From Casuarina equisetifolia (lineage: Eukaryota > Streptophyta > Magnoliopsida > Fagales > Casuarinaceae), in assembly GCA_028551475.1 (NCBI GenBank), contig CM052354.1:20111258-20175257 (forward strand): 64,000 bases of DNA, in the 5' to 3' direction. A program made the translations under genes and the position numbers. Position 1 is the first letter of the stretch. Each line of letters starts with the position of its first letter. This document shows positions 50,098-61,855 of this stretch, one piece after another. The notes beneath the pieces are model-generated. The model searched no databases, was not told the DNA's origin, and worked only from the letters and a program-made list of their open reading frames with translations.

Positions 50098-50707
50098 CTT
50101 TTTACTTCAACTAGCCGAATCATGTTGTTGCTCGAACTAGTTGAATCCTGTTGTTGCTCATTAACGTCATTACTGAGCACAAAATGTGAACACTTGGCAC
50201 CATACAAGAGTTCTGCTACAAATTAATAAATTGACGTGAGTTGGAAGAAATGTCTGCTCTTTCGTCTCACTTTTCCATACAACACTCTTTTCTTCAAGAA
50301 TTGTTAATAGTTTACCTGAATAAACCCTCCCCAACTAATTATAAATACGTGTTCTATGAGTTATATGTGGTGTAATAACTTCTAAACCCTTAAACCCAAA
50401 TGGAAACGAAGACCAGAACATTAAATTAAGGTTGCCAACCCAGAAATATTCCAACACCAAGGTTGACCGTTTTATAGCATTCAAACTTTCCTGCTTCTGA
50501 ACGTGGCATTCGGGTATTCTTCTCTGTTAATAAATAATAGTAATTCAAAAACTCAGTGTTGACCAGGAAGGTTTCAACTTAATACAGCTCATGACATGTC
50601 CCTACAATGGTTTTCAAAGATTCCCATAATCAGTTCCGAGAACATTATTCTTCTGAAGTTCTCTGTCTGCAAATTTGTTTCAAGTTTCCGGCATCGCACA
50701 TAGCAAA
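50098..50707. other. Promoter side of NLR 1
   Basis: About 610 bases. The last 150 or so resemble the DNA just upstream of NLR 2 (around 58,815-58,953), so the duplication includes part of the promoter. Confidence 0.6.
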
Positions 50708-53563
50708 ATGTCTGGCATGGAAGTGGGGATTCCGGTTACTGCATCAATACTGGGCAAAATTGCCCAGCCTCTCTGTGTTTCAATGTTCAACAACATTGAC
50801 GAGTTCCACTCACACCTTGATGTTTTGGCAAAGAAGAAGAAACTCCTTCTGGATCTAAGAGATGGAACTAAAAATGAAACGGAAGTAGCTGGGAAAGAAG
50901 GAAAATTTCTGAAAGCCCAAGTCATGCATTGGCTTAACGATGTTGGAGAGCTCCTTATTAAAGTCGATGAGATTCAAGCAGTAAAGCTTTCTCGATGGTC
51001 CACAAACTGCTGGAAACGGTATAGAATCGGCAGGGAAGCAGCTAAAATGGTCAAAGAGATAGAAGAGTTTCTAGAAGTTGGGAGATCCTATTCTGGTGCG
51101 GTGGCTGTCAATAATTCAATGCCTAGAGCAGTGGAGCACATTCCTGGACCATCAATTCAAGATCGATCAACATTATCGAAGAGTTTAGCCAAAACAATGG
51201 CTTTATTGTCTGATGATGAAGTCCAGATTATTGGTATCTGGGGAATGGGAGGTGTAGGCAAGACTACCTTGATAAGAAACTTGAACAATCAACTCAAGAA
51301 TGTCTCTTCAACGCAGCCCTTTGGCATCGTCATATGGATTACTGTTTCCAAGAATTTTGACTTGAAAAAGGTCCAGACATAAATAGGAGAGAGATTGAAG
51401 TTGGAGGCAAAAATGGAAGAAAGCTCGGAACAAATGGCCATCCAAATTTATCGAAGACTTGTGGAGGAAAAATTTCTACTCATTCTCGATGATGTTTGGG
51501 AGCAAATTGATTTGGCCACTTTGGGTGTTCCACAACCTGAAGTTCAAAAGGGTTCCAAGATCATATCAACTTCTCGATCCTTGAGTTTTTGTAGGAACAT
51601 GATGACCGATGTTGACGTTAAAGTGGAGGTTTTAGATGATGAAGAAGCTTGGCAATTGTTTAGCAGAAATGGAGGAAGTGTGGTCGCTTTGGAATATATC
51701 AGACCAGTTGCTGAAGCAATTGTTAAGGAATGTTGCGGATTACCTTTGGCGATAGTCACCATGGGAACTGCTATGAGAGGAAAGACAAGGGTCAAGTTGT
51801 GGAAGCATGCCTTGCATGAGTTGCAAAGCTCAGTGCCTTGCACATGAGGCGTGGAGAATAAGCTCTATAAGCCTCTGAAGTGGAGTTACGATTCCTTAGA
51901 AGGTAAAAACATTAAGTCTTGTTTCCTGTATTGTTCCCTGTTTCCTGAGGACTTCTCAATTGAGATAAGTGAACTAGTACAGTACTGGCTCGCTGAAGGG
52001 TTGATAGATGAACAAGAGAACTTTGAGGACTCTGTAAATAGAGGAATTGCTTTGATCCAAGTTCTGAAAGACTCTTGTTTATTGGAAGATGGTGCTCGCG
52101 AGGACACTGTAAAGATGCATGACATTGTTCGTGATGTTGCTATATGGATTGCATCATCCTCTGAGGAAGGATGTAAATCCCTTGTTCGTTCAGGTATTGG
52201 CTTGAGCCAAATTTCAGCTGTCGAGTTATCACATTCTCCCAAGAGAGTTTCGTTCATGAATAACAAGATAAATAGACTTCCAGAAGGTGGGGTACAATGC
52301 TCAGAGGCCTCCACTTTGCTATTACAAAGCAATCTTCTGCTTGAAATAATTCCTGAGACATTTCTGCAAGGATTTACAGCACTTAGAGTCCTGAATTTGA
52401 GTGGAACCCGCATCTGCTCCTTGCCTTTTTCTCTACTTCAACTTGGTGAACTTCGTGCTCTTCTTTTACGGGGCTGCTTCTATCTTGAAGAATTGTCCCC
52501 ACTGGAAGGTCTAAGTAGACTTTGAGTGCTTGATCTCTGTGCCACTCGAATAAGAGAATTGCCAAGAGGGATGGAAAACTTAAGCAATTTGAAGCAATTG
52601 AACCTATCTCGAACTCATTACCTGAAAACCATTCAAGATGGAATCATATCACGGCTAACTTGTTTGGAGGTTCTGGATATGACGCTCAGTGGTTACCATA
52701 TGAGAGTGAAGAGGGAGATAGAGGAGGAACAGACATCTTTTGAAGAACTTGGGCACCTCGAGCGATTACTTGTGTTATTTATTAGATTGGAAAGAATCCC
52801 ATGTCTCAGCACTGAAGAACATTCCTGGATAAATAGATTGAGGAGATTCCAGTTTTTCATTGGTCCAGCAGCGAACTCATTGCCAACTAGACATGACCAA
52901 AGGAGGGTGACTATCAGCGGTCTTAATCTTTCAGGAGAATGGATCGACTGGTTGTTAAGGAATGCAAGCTCTCTGGTCTTAAATCATTGTTTGGGACTTA
53001 ATCAAATGCTTGGAGACCTAGTAATTAATAGTGTTGACTGCTATGCTGGTCTGAAATCACTTACTATTGCAAGGTCTAATAGTAGTTTACGGCCAGAAGG
53101 AGGATGTGCAGCCCAATTTGATCTACTGCCAAATTTAGAGGAACTTCATATCCAAGACCTCACTTACCTGGAAAGCATTTCAGAACTGGTTGGGCATCTT
53201 GGGCTGAGATTTCGTAGACTAAGAGTAATCGAAGTGATTCGGTGTTCCCAAATGAAATACCTTCTGTCCTGTGGCTACTTCATTCACACCCTGCCAAAGG
53301 TAGAAGTCATCAAGTTAAGCTTCTGTGAAAAGTTAGAGGAGCTCTTTAGTTATCGTACAATGCAGAACTCGACTCCAGATCCTATTGTCCCAAGCCTGCG
53401 TATATTGGAATTAAACAACCTTCCAAAATTGAAGACTCTTTGCGGGCACGAGACATGGCCGCATCTAGAGCAGGTTACTGTCATCAAGTGTAATCTTCTT
53501 AAAATGCAGTTTCTTACAGACGAAACTGCAGAGACCCTGGAGGAAATAACTGAAGAATCATAA
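50708..53563 (+). pseudogene. CC-NB-LRR resistance gene 1, three in-frame stops
   Basis: A single frame without introns, 951 codon positions from the ATG at 50708 (MSGMEVGIPVTASILG) to TAA at 53563. Order: coiled coil to about 130, NB-ARC with P-loop GMGGVGKT at about 179-187, kinase-2 LLILDDVW near 257-265, GLPLA near 343, RNBS-D CFLYCSLFPEDF, MHD (VKMHDIVRDVAIW), then LRRs. This is the CNL class related to At4g27190 and RPS2/RPS5. The frame holds throughout but has three stops: TAA at 51380 (codon 225; CAA in copy 2), TGA at 51845 (codon 380) and TGA at 52523 (codon 606). The truncated product would be coiled coil plus P-loop only. Functional relatives sense pathogen effectors. I call it a recent pseudogene. 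Confidence 0.9.
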
Positions 53564-55379
53564 CGGAGACCCATTAGAAGTTATGCAGACAGAACAGAGT
53601 CAAGTCTGCTGCCTTCTGTTGCCATTCTTCTGAAGCCACGAGCAGTTCATCTCAGAGCACCTGGAAGTGAACCGGGAAAGAAGCCTGAGCAATAAAGTTG
53701 ATGGAAAACTGTCCTATAAGGTGGACCTTTAGTTCCTCCCAGAAATCACATGGAAGCTATCAAGGTCTCCTTTTTCAACTTTCTTTTCCATCTTCTTGTG
53801 CTATTTAAATATCTTCTCAGGAAAGAAATTTTTTATAAATTTGGGAATATTTTCATCATCCTAATCTTCTCTGGCATATATCTTGGTGTGATAATCATCT
53901 TCCTCAAAGAGAGACAGCAAAAGTTTTTTGCTTTCTGCAGTTATTTAGCTGTGTTGGTGGCTTCTTGCATCTCACGTAATAAAATGTTGGAATGGAAGTG
54001 TTGGCTTCCATTTTAGGTGCAGCAGTGGTAGCTGCTGGTGGGCTTTCTTTGTTAAGATCTCTTGAATTCTTGCTAGAGATTCTTCACCGCATTCTTTGTC
54101 ATTTTGGGAAACCAGGTCCTTTAACCCCTGTTTTTTTTCATTGACTTTAATTATACAAATTCTTATTTTGATTTGTTTGAATCCTACTTTTGGTACTTTA
54201 AATCCAAGTTCTTAATGACTGCAACTATTGTAATTTTATTTTTAAAATAATAGGTGCATGCAACTATAACAGTGTCAAAACAAATATGTAAATCTTAAAA
54301 GTTAAAATAACATAGAACACGTAAGATCTTAGTAACCTTCTCAAGCATGTTTTGATGATAAAGAATGTGAGCAAGTTCTTGGAGCAAATTTGATAAAACC
54401 TTTAGAAATTAAAAGGATAGTCTCATAGAGTTTTCCCTTCTAAAAACTCTTTCCTTAATTCTATTCAACAACTTCATCCAGATGATTTTTTTTTTCTCAC
54501 ATACTTTTCAACAGTGGTTTAGATAAAATGTCCCCCAAGTTCAAACCAAATATAACTACTAGAGTAGTATGCCCTTGTCTCCATTCATTCTTTCAAGATT
54601 TTAATCTGCCATTGCTACAAAAACTATGGCCTCAAAACCATTTATTTACATGGATGCACTTCACCAGGTAGAACCAGATAGATAGCTGATAACAACTCCT
54701 GCAGCTAATCAAACAAGTAAGGTAGATACTTTGCACAGTGGTTGACAACTTTAGCATATTTGCCAAAATCCGAAAAAGCAGCAACCTTTTTCTCTGCTAA
54801 AAGGATGGTACAGACGCCTTAGAACAGCACTAGCAGACCCAGAAGTGGAACTTACCCCCGGTTCCTTGAATCATGGATTATTACTATGACCCATTATATC
54901 TCCCTATAGAAGAAAATTGAGAATAGTGAGATACACAGAATGTAAGATGATATTTTATATAAATTTCACACGAAAGCTTATCTTACAAAAGGAGGGCTCA
55001 TTCCTTTTTTTCGGTGAGATTATAAGTTCTACTATCTTACGTATTTATAGTGCAGAGCACTCTACTGCATATAAGAAAAGTACTTCTTGTTACTTGCAGG
55101 GGCTTCATCATGCTCTCATTCCTCTTTTCCTTGCACACTTGTCCTCTATCCTTTTCTGTGCGAGACCTTATCAGAGCTGTGCTGAAATCCTTAAGCGTGT
55201 ATAAGGGTAGCAGGTGGACGGTCCGGCAGAGGAGCTACAGAGATCACTGTAGTGCAGCTCATGCATGTCTCCTACTGATGCTGTCGGTATGATCTTGTCA
55301 CTGCCAAAGCTTAAATTCAATTTAATTTTAGAGTCAGAATTCACTTCAAAAAATAACCATTCAATTGTGTTTTTTTAAA
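53564..55379. other. 3' flank of NLR 1 and spacer
   Basis: Up to about 54,300 this matches the 3' flank of NLR 2 (61,856-62,530). It includes a likely fragment of another NLR start near 53,966-54,110. From 54,300 to 55,379 I see only AT-rich DNA; the frames at 54,917-55,292 are not supported. Confidence 0.55.
53966..54113 (+). pseudogene. Severed 5' end of a further CNL gene, copy 1
   Basis: The stretch CATCTCACGTAATAAAATG, then TGGAATGGAAGTG, resembles the bases around the NLR 1 start (GCATCGCACATAGCAAAATG, then TGGCATGGAAGTG). From the ATG at 53992 the peptide MEVLASILGAAVVAAGG looks like the first residues of plant CNL coiled coils. Similarity then fades. A homologous piece lies behind NLR 2. 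Confidence 0.4.
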
Positions 55380-56730
55380 CTGAAAACGAAGCCGAACCAT
55401 CTCATTCCTAACTTCCCACTATAGTAAATTATTCTTTGTTGATTTGCCACTGGTAGCCAACCAACAGTTGAATATGCTTCTTTTTGACATTCCTCGAAGG
55501 TTTCTTTCGTCGCCAAATAAGAATTTTTTATAGTTACCGCAAGTCCTACCTTTTCATGCACTCCCACAAGAGTTTTTCTAATCTCCTTAAAGAGTTTTTT
55601 CAATTACTGCAAGTTCTGCCTTCCCATGGATTTCTTTGTAAGTTTTCTTAAGATTTTTGTAACAAATTGGAGTTTCCACAACAGATCCTTGATTAGCTGA
55701 TTTCCCTTGTCTTCCTACAGGAGAATTCATCAATAGACCCCATAATTGCCATGCAGACAGACCATGGCCTAAACACTGGCCTCCTTTATTCTCACTTTCC
55801 ACGTGGGGTGCATACATGGTAAACTCTCGTTCCCAACATTGCCCTGAATGTGTCCGCAGCCCACTCACATGCTTATGTCGTTGCTGTGCCTGCAGCTCTC
55901 TCCCATTCGTTTGCTTATGGTGATTATTAGTGTAAGGCTAGCCCAAATTTAGGGAAAGAAGAATTGAAAGGAAGTAATAGGGAAAGGAGAGAAGCCTGGG
56001 AACAATCTGTGAGTTATGGACCTATTGTATATAGAGTCCATTTATAATACATTGGCTTTGTACAACATAAAAAAGATAATAAATACAAATAATTTTTCAT
56101 TCTACATAATATTACAATTCCCAAAATAATGAGATTAATACAATTAACAACAACACCTATGGTAAGGAGATAACAACACAATATTTATAAACATGACATG
56201 TCTCCAACATAATTCACTTGCTCAAACTTCACCTTTCACATGGCTTTTGACAAATCTCATTCTTTGGGTAATGGTGATGTCATATATCACATGATAGCCA
56301 ACAAATTGTTAGGATTAGTAGAATAATTAGAAAACATAATTGTAATGTCTTGTTACAAGTAGAAGCATCTATATAAATTGTATAGTTTAAGATTTTTCTT
56401 TATAAAAAAACTAGTATATAAATACTTAATGGGTGAACCATTTTAGTGAGATAGCTCACTTACAAGTTGACTAGTTATTTGAAAGAGCTCCCCATGAATT
56501 TTAGGTGATGTGAGAATTCTATGAAATACTATCCATTTGGTGAAAGAAAAAGTAAAAGAAAATTTATAAAAAGAGACTATAAGAGATGTAAAACATTGTA
56601 TTGATCCAAATCATTATAAATATGTCATATACACGTGTACATTCGTGTTGTTGTTTGGGTGATGATGCAATTTGATGAATCTCTCAACACAAACCTCCCG
56701 CCAAAAATGATGATGCTGAAGCAAGTGGCT
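55380..56730. repeat. Upstream repeat block of the resistance-gene duplication, copy 2
   Basis: Counterpart of 48,762-50,097. The minus-strand relic is longer here: 55,868-55,587 is open for 93 codons (HGKAELAVIEKTL at its end) and continues in another frame to 55,361 (TKETFEECQKEAYSTVG). I do not recognise a family. The two frames together suggest a once-continuous protein. Confidence 0.85.
55931..56209 (-). mobile_element. LTR-like element, copy 2
   Basis: Minus strand, from TGTTGGAGACATG at 56209 to CTTACA at 55931, with TG...CA ends and an internal CTATATACAA box. It corresponds to the element at 49,312-49,604. The coding relic lies downstream of it on the same strand, as the inside of an LTR element would, but the primer site and second LTR are not seen. 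Confidence 0.38.
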
Positions 56731-58953
56731 GAAGAGAATCCCCTAACTACCTTCAACATGTGGCTATAAATTTAATGTATTTAGAATAACGCAGCCGATT
56801 TTTTTGAATAGTGCAAATACCTTCTCCACCGTCGTTTGAGCCAAATACTTTCCCCCCCCCCCCCCCCCTCCCCGGCCTAATGAGTCACGTGATAATACCC
56901 CACTAGTAGGCACCCTTTCCACAAAAGAAAATCCAACAATTAGGAAGTCTACTCAAAATGCCGAGCCACCCATATAAACCAGAGATTATGAGCGTTGCGC
57001 AACTAATATATTTACCACATTAGGGAACAGGCCTCTTCAATACCCTATATCTAATTATATTTCTTATAACTATCTATTTGAGTCTAATCAACACTTCATT
57101 ACCTTCAAATCACTTGATATTGAGCTTATCACTTATCATGAGAAAATCGAAGACCCCAAGTAAAAAGGTATCCTAGATTAAAAGATTAAACTTGGAGTGA
57201 AATGACACATGAGAGGTTGTTTACTTACTACCAAGGAGAAAGCCCATTTGCTATAAATTGGCATTCAAGATGAAGTGTCATGCTAATGGACTAGTAGAAC
57301 ACTATAAGACTATACTTGTGACAAAAAAAAGTATAATATAAGAGAAAAAGTTGATTATCATGAGATATGCTCATCCATAATGAAGATAATCACTATAAGA
57401 TGGGTTAGTCCAAGTTGGATTGGATTACTTTTTTATGTGTGTTGTAATTTTTTGACTTATCCTTGACAACTTATCTTGATATCTGTATCAGCTATTTCCT
57501 AACAACTAGTTGAAAGATCCCTTTACTAACTTTTGATGGACAATTATTTCTCAATTTTCACAACATAAATTCTTCTTCTCACAAAAAGAATTTAAAACAC
57601 AGCTTGCAAGACAGTCAAGGCACGTAACCTTAATCACTTGCATCATCCCAATTTTAACTCTAGAAAAGTCCAACAATGTTCAAAACTTTCGATAACAAGT
57701 ACTTCTCTCCAAGAGAGCAAGTAATACAACATATATATATCAACAGATTGCAAAAATCGATGGATGAACGCAAAAGAAAAGCTGCTTGTTGCAAGCGTCA
57801 TCTGAAGTGAGTTTCAGACCTCGACCCGTCTCCCCCTCATTTTGGTCTCCCGTTGTTTCTCTCGTCCCATATACATCGGGCGTCTTCCAGTCGGCTTCTC
57901 CAAGCCCCGGCTGGTCAGTCATGTCCTCAGATGAGAAAGCATTTCAAGAAAACACTTACACTGGGACTCAGTTTGCTGACCACCAGCTCTCAGACCAAGT
58001 GGATATTTTCCATCAATCCGCCCAGAAAGTTGCGTTCACGTTAAAGTACTGGTGTTCACTCTGCACGTATGCGTCGGCCCAAGAGAATACACGTTGCGTG
58101 GCCTACAGACTCACACATATTCCTGCTGCGCGTCAGTGGAAGATAAGGCTGAAGACTTTTCCGTCACTGACCGAAGCCATTTCCTTTACTTTTTTCGGCT
58201 GAATGAAGAAAGGGAAGACTGACGATCGGGGTCGACCGTGCTTGTTTGTGGGTCTAGAAGGTAGACACTGCACGTCTTCTACGCGGGATTGCCGTATTTT
58301 TGTTTCTTGATTGAATGCAACTTGCACTTGTGTGAGAAAGCAAAACTCTAAGTATGTTCAACTTATGTTTGATTTAGAAGTGTTGTATCTATTAATCGAT
58401 CCATTGATTTGCCTTGATATGAGTCTTTAGTTGGTTTTAAGTCTCTGTTTGATAGGTGTTAAGGGAGCTTTCTAGGTTTTTGTTAACCCTTGCTTCTTCG
58501 AAAGCTATCCTTTTGTTGGGTAATCTCAAGCTCAGATAAGAATCATACTTTGTCTAGGTTTCTCTCAGTTCTTCGTTTTTGCCCTTCATCTTCCTGATCG
58601 TTATTCCCGCACCGAGCATGCCAGTTTGCTCCATGAACTTTAATGCTTATCAGAACCACAAGTGCAAAATTTGCTCCTCAAGACCATCGCCTTCTTTTTT
58701 TTCTTTCTTATCCCCCTTAACTTGACTATCTATTATTGGACTTGAACAGTTCGTAAATCTCTCGCAAACCTGATTTAATGCACCTGCATTTCAATCTGAT
58801 GCAATGATTAAATATTGACCAAGAAGGTTTCAACTTAAACGGCAGAAGACAAGTCCCTACAATGGGTTTCTAAGATTCGGCTGAGCAGTTCCCATTCTTT
58901 GGAATTCTTTGGCTAAAAAGTTTGTTTAAGTTTCTTGCATCTCACACAACCTC
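56731..58953. other. Spacer before NLR 2
   Basis: About 2.2 kb, of which most has no counterpart before NLR 1. It holds a 17-base poly-C run (56,852-56,868) and an island of higher GC at about 57,790-58,260 with an unassigned open frame. The last 140 bases match the DNA before NLR 1. Confidence 0.55.
56852..56868 (+). repeat. Poly-C run
   Basis: Seventeen C, then T and four more C, in intergenic DNA. Confidence 0.85.
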
Positions 58954-61855
58954 ATGTCTGCCTTGGATGTGGTGATTTCGATTATTGCATCAAAACTGGC
59001 AGAAACTGGCCAGCGTCTCTGTGGTTCCATAATCAAGAACATTGCTAAGTTCCATTCACTCCTTGATGTTTTGGAAAAGAAGATGAAACTCCTACTGGCT
59101 TTAAGAGATGAAGTTAAAAATGAAACAGAACTAGCTAGGAGAGAAGGAAAATTTCTGAAAGATGGAGTCATAAATTGGCTTAAGGACGTTGAAGAGCTTC
59201 TGCTTAAAGTCGATAAGATTCAAGCAGAAAAGCTTTCTCGATGGTCCCTAAACTGCAAGAAACTGTATAGAATCGGCAGGGAAGCTGCTAAAAAGCTAAA
59301 AGAGATGGAAGAGCTTCTAGAAGTTGGAAGATCATATTCTGGTGCAGTGGCTTTCAATGATTCTATGCCTAGAGCGGTGGAGCACATTCCCGGACCACCA
59401 ATTCAAGATCAATCAACATTGTCGGAGACTTTAGCTAAAACAATGGCTTTATTGTCTGATGACAGAGTCCAGATTATTGGTATCAGGGGAATGGGAGGAG
59501 TAGGTAAGACTACTTTAATAAGAAACTTGAACAATAAACTCAAGAATATCTCTTCAATGCATCCCTTTGGCATCGTTATATGGATTACTGTTTCTAAGAA
59601 TTTTGACTTGAAAAAGGTCCAAACACAAATGGCTCAAAGACTGAAGTTGGAGGTAAAAATGGAAGAAAGCTTGGAACAAATTGCTATACAAATTTACCGA
59701 AGACTTGAGCAAGAAATTTTTTTACTCATTCTCGATGATGTTTGGGAGCAAATTGATTTGGACAGTTTGGGTGTCCCACGACCTGAAGTTCAGAGGAGTT
59801 CTAAGATCATATTAACTTCTCGATCCTTGGATGTTTGTAGGAACATGATGGCCGATGTTGAAGTTAAAGTTGAGGTTTTAGATGATGAAGAAGCTTGGCA
59901 ATTGTTTAGCAAAAATGCAGGAAGTGTGGTCACTTCAGAGTATATCCGACCAGTTTCCGAGGCAATTGTTAAGGAATGTTGTGGACTGCCTTTGGCGATA
60001 ATCACCATGGGAGCTGCTATGAGAGGGAAGAAAATGGTCGAGTGGTGGAAGCATGCCTTAAGGGAGTTGCGAGGGTCAGTGCCTAGTACAATGGGTGTGG
60101 AAGATAAGCTCTATAAGCCTTTGAAGTGGAGTTACGATTCATTAGAAGGTAAAAACTTGGAAGTCTTGTTTCCTCTACTGTTCACTGTTTCCTGAGGACT
60201 TCTCAATTGAGATAAGTGAACTAATGCGGAACTGGCGAGCAGAAGGCTTGATGGATGAACGAGAAAGCTATGAGGATTCAATCAATAGAGGAATTGCTTT
60301 GATCCAAGATCTGAAAAACTCTTGTTTGTTGGAAGATGGTGCTTATGAGGACGCTGTAAAGATGCATGATGTAGTTCGTGATGTTGCTATATGGATTGCA
60401 TCATCATCTGAGGATGGATGTAAATCCCTTGTTCATTCAGGAATTGGCTTGAGCGAGATTCCAGTTGTCGAGTTATCAAATTCTCCCAAGAGAGTTTCGT
60501 TCATGAATAATAAGATAAGGAGACTGCCAGAATGTGGGGTACAATGCTCAAAGGCCTCCACTTTGCTATTACAAAGCAATCTTCCGCTTGAAATAGTTCC
60601 TGAGACATTTCTGCAAGGATTTACAGCACTTAGAGTCCTAAATTTGAGTGGAACCCGCATCTACTCCTTGCCCTCTTCACTACTTCAACTTGGTGAACTT
60701 CGTGCTCTTCTTTTAAGGGACTGCTTCTGTCTTAAAGAGTTACCTCCACTGGAAGGTCTTAGTAGACTTCAAGTGCTTGATCTCTGTGCCACTTTTATTA
60801 GAGGATTGCCGAAAGGGATGGAAAACATGAGCAATTTGAAGCAACTGAACCTATCCTAAACTCACAACCTGAAAACCATTCAAGTTGGAGTTATATCTCG
60901 GTTGTCTTCTTTGGTGGTTTTGGATATGAAACTCAGTGGCTACCATTTAAAGGTGAAGGGGGACATTCAGGAGGAGCAAGCATGTTTTGAAGAACTCGGA
61001 TTCCTTGAGAAATTAGTTGTCTTATCTATCAGTTTGGAGCGAATGCCATGTCTCACCTCTGAAGAACATTCTTGGGTAAATAGATTAAGGAGATTCCAGT
61101 TTTTCATTGGCCCCGCAGCAGAATTACCTTGGTTGGGTTTCCGGTGTTTTGTTCCCTCCACAGTGAACCCCTTACCACTTAAGACATGACCAAAGGAGGG
61201 TGACTATCAGCTGCCTTAATCTTTCGGGAGAATGGATTGGGTGGTTGTTGAATAATGCAACTTCACTGGTCTTAAATCATTGTTTGGGACTGAATCAGAT
61301 GCTAGAAGACCTAGTAATTCAGAGTCTTGGTTGCTATTCTGGTCTAAAATCACTTGCTATTGTAAATTCTTGCAGCAGTTTAAAGCCAGTAGGAGGATGT
61401 GCAGCCCACATTGACCTACTCCCAAATTTAGAGGAACTTCATATCCTAGATACGAATTACCTAGAAAGCATTTCAGAACTAGTTGGACATCTTGGGCTGA
61501 GATTTCTTAGACTAAAGGTAATCAAAGTGACTCGGTGTCCCAAAATGAAATACCTTCTGTCCTGTTGTTGTTTCATTCACAGCTTGCCAAAACTAGAAGT
61601 CATCAAGTTAAGCTCTGTGAAAAGTTAGAGGAGCTCTTTAGTTATCGTACAATGCTGAACCCGACTCCAGATCCTGTTGTTCCAAGCCTGCGTATATTGG
61701 AACTAAACAACCTTCCAAAATTGAAGACTCTTTGCGGGCACCAGACATGGCCGCATCTAGAGCAGATTATTGTCATCAAGTGTAATCTTCTTAAAATGCA
61801 GTTTCTTGCGAACAAAACTGCAGACACCCTGGAGGAAATAACAGAAGAATCATAA
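58954..61855 (+). pseudogene. CC-NB-LRR resistance gene 2, one stop and three frame changes
   Basis: Close duplicate of NLR 1. It starts at 58954 (MSALDVVISIIASKLAE) and keeps an intact coiled coil and NB-ARC in a 413-codon frame: P-loop at 179-187, LLILDDVW, CCGLPLAI. A one-base insertion near 60,156-60,161 then closes the frame at 60195, just before RNBS-D. The rest is readable in other frames: MHD and first LRRs from 60,224, a TAA at 60857 where copy 1 has CGA, a 46-base longer segment at about 61,119-61,170 that shifts the frame, and a one-base loss near 61,611-61,615. The C-terminal LRR ends EEITEES at 61855 as in copy 1. The first frame could give a CC-NB fragment, but a resistance function of the whole gene is lost in this assembly. 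Sequencing error is possible for the one-base changes. Confidence 0.9.

Noticed and set aside
53750-54016. An 88-codon hydrophobic frame behind NLR 1, possibly a membrane protein.
   Set aside because: The homologous DNA behind NLR 2 has a stop early in this frame, so it is flank and not a conserved gene.
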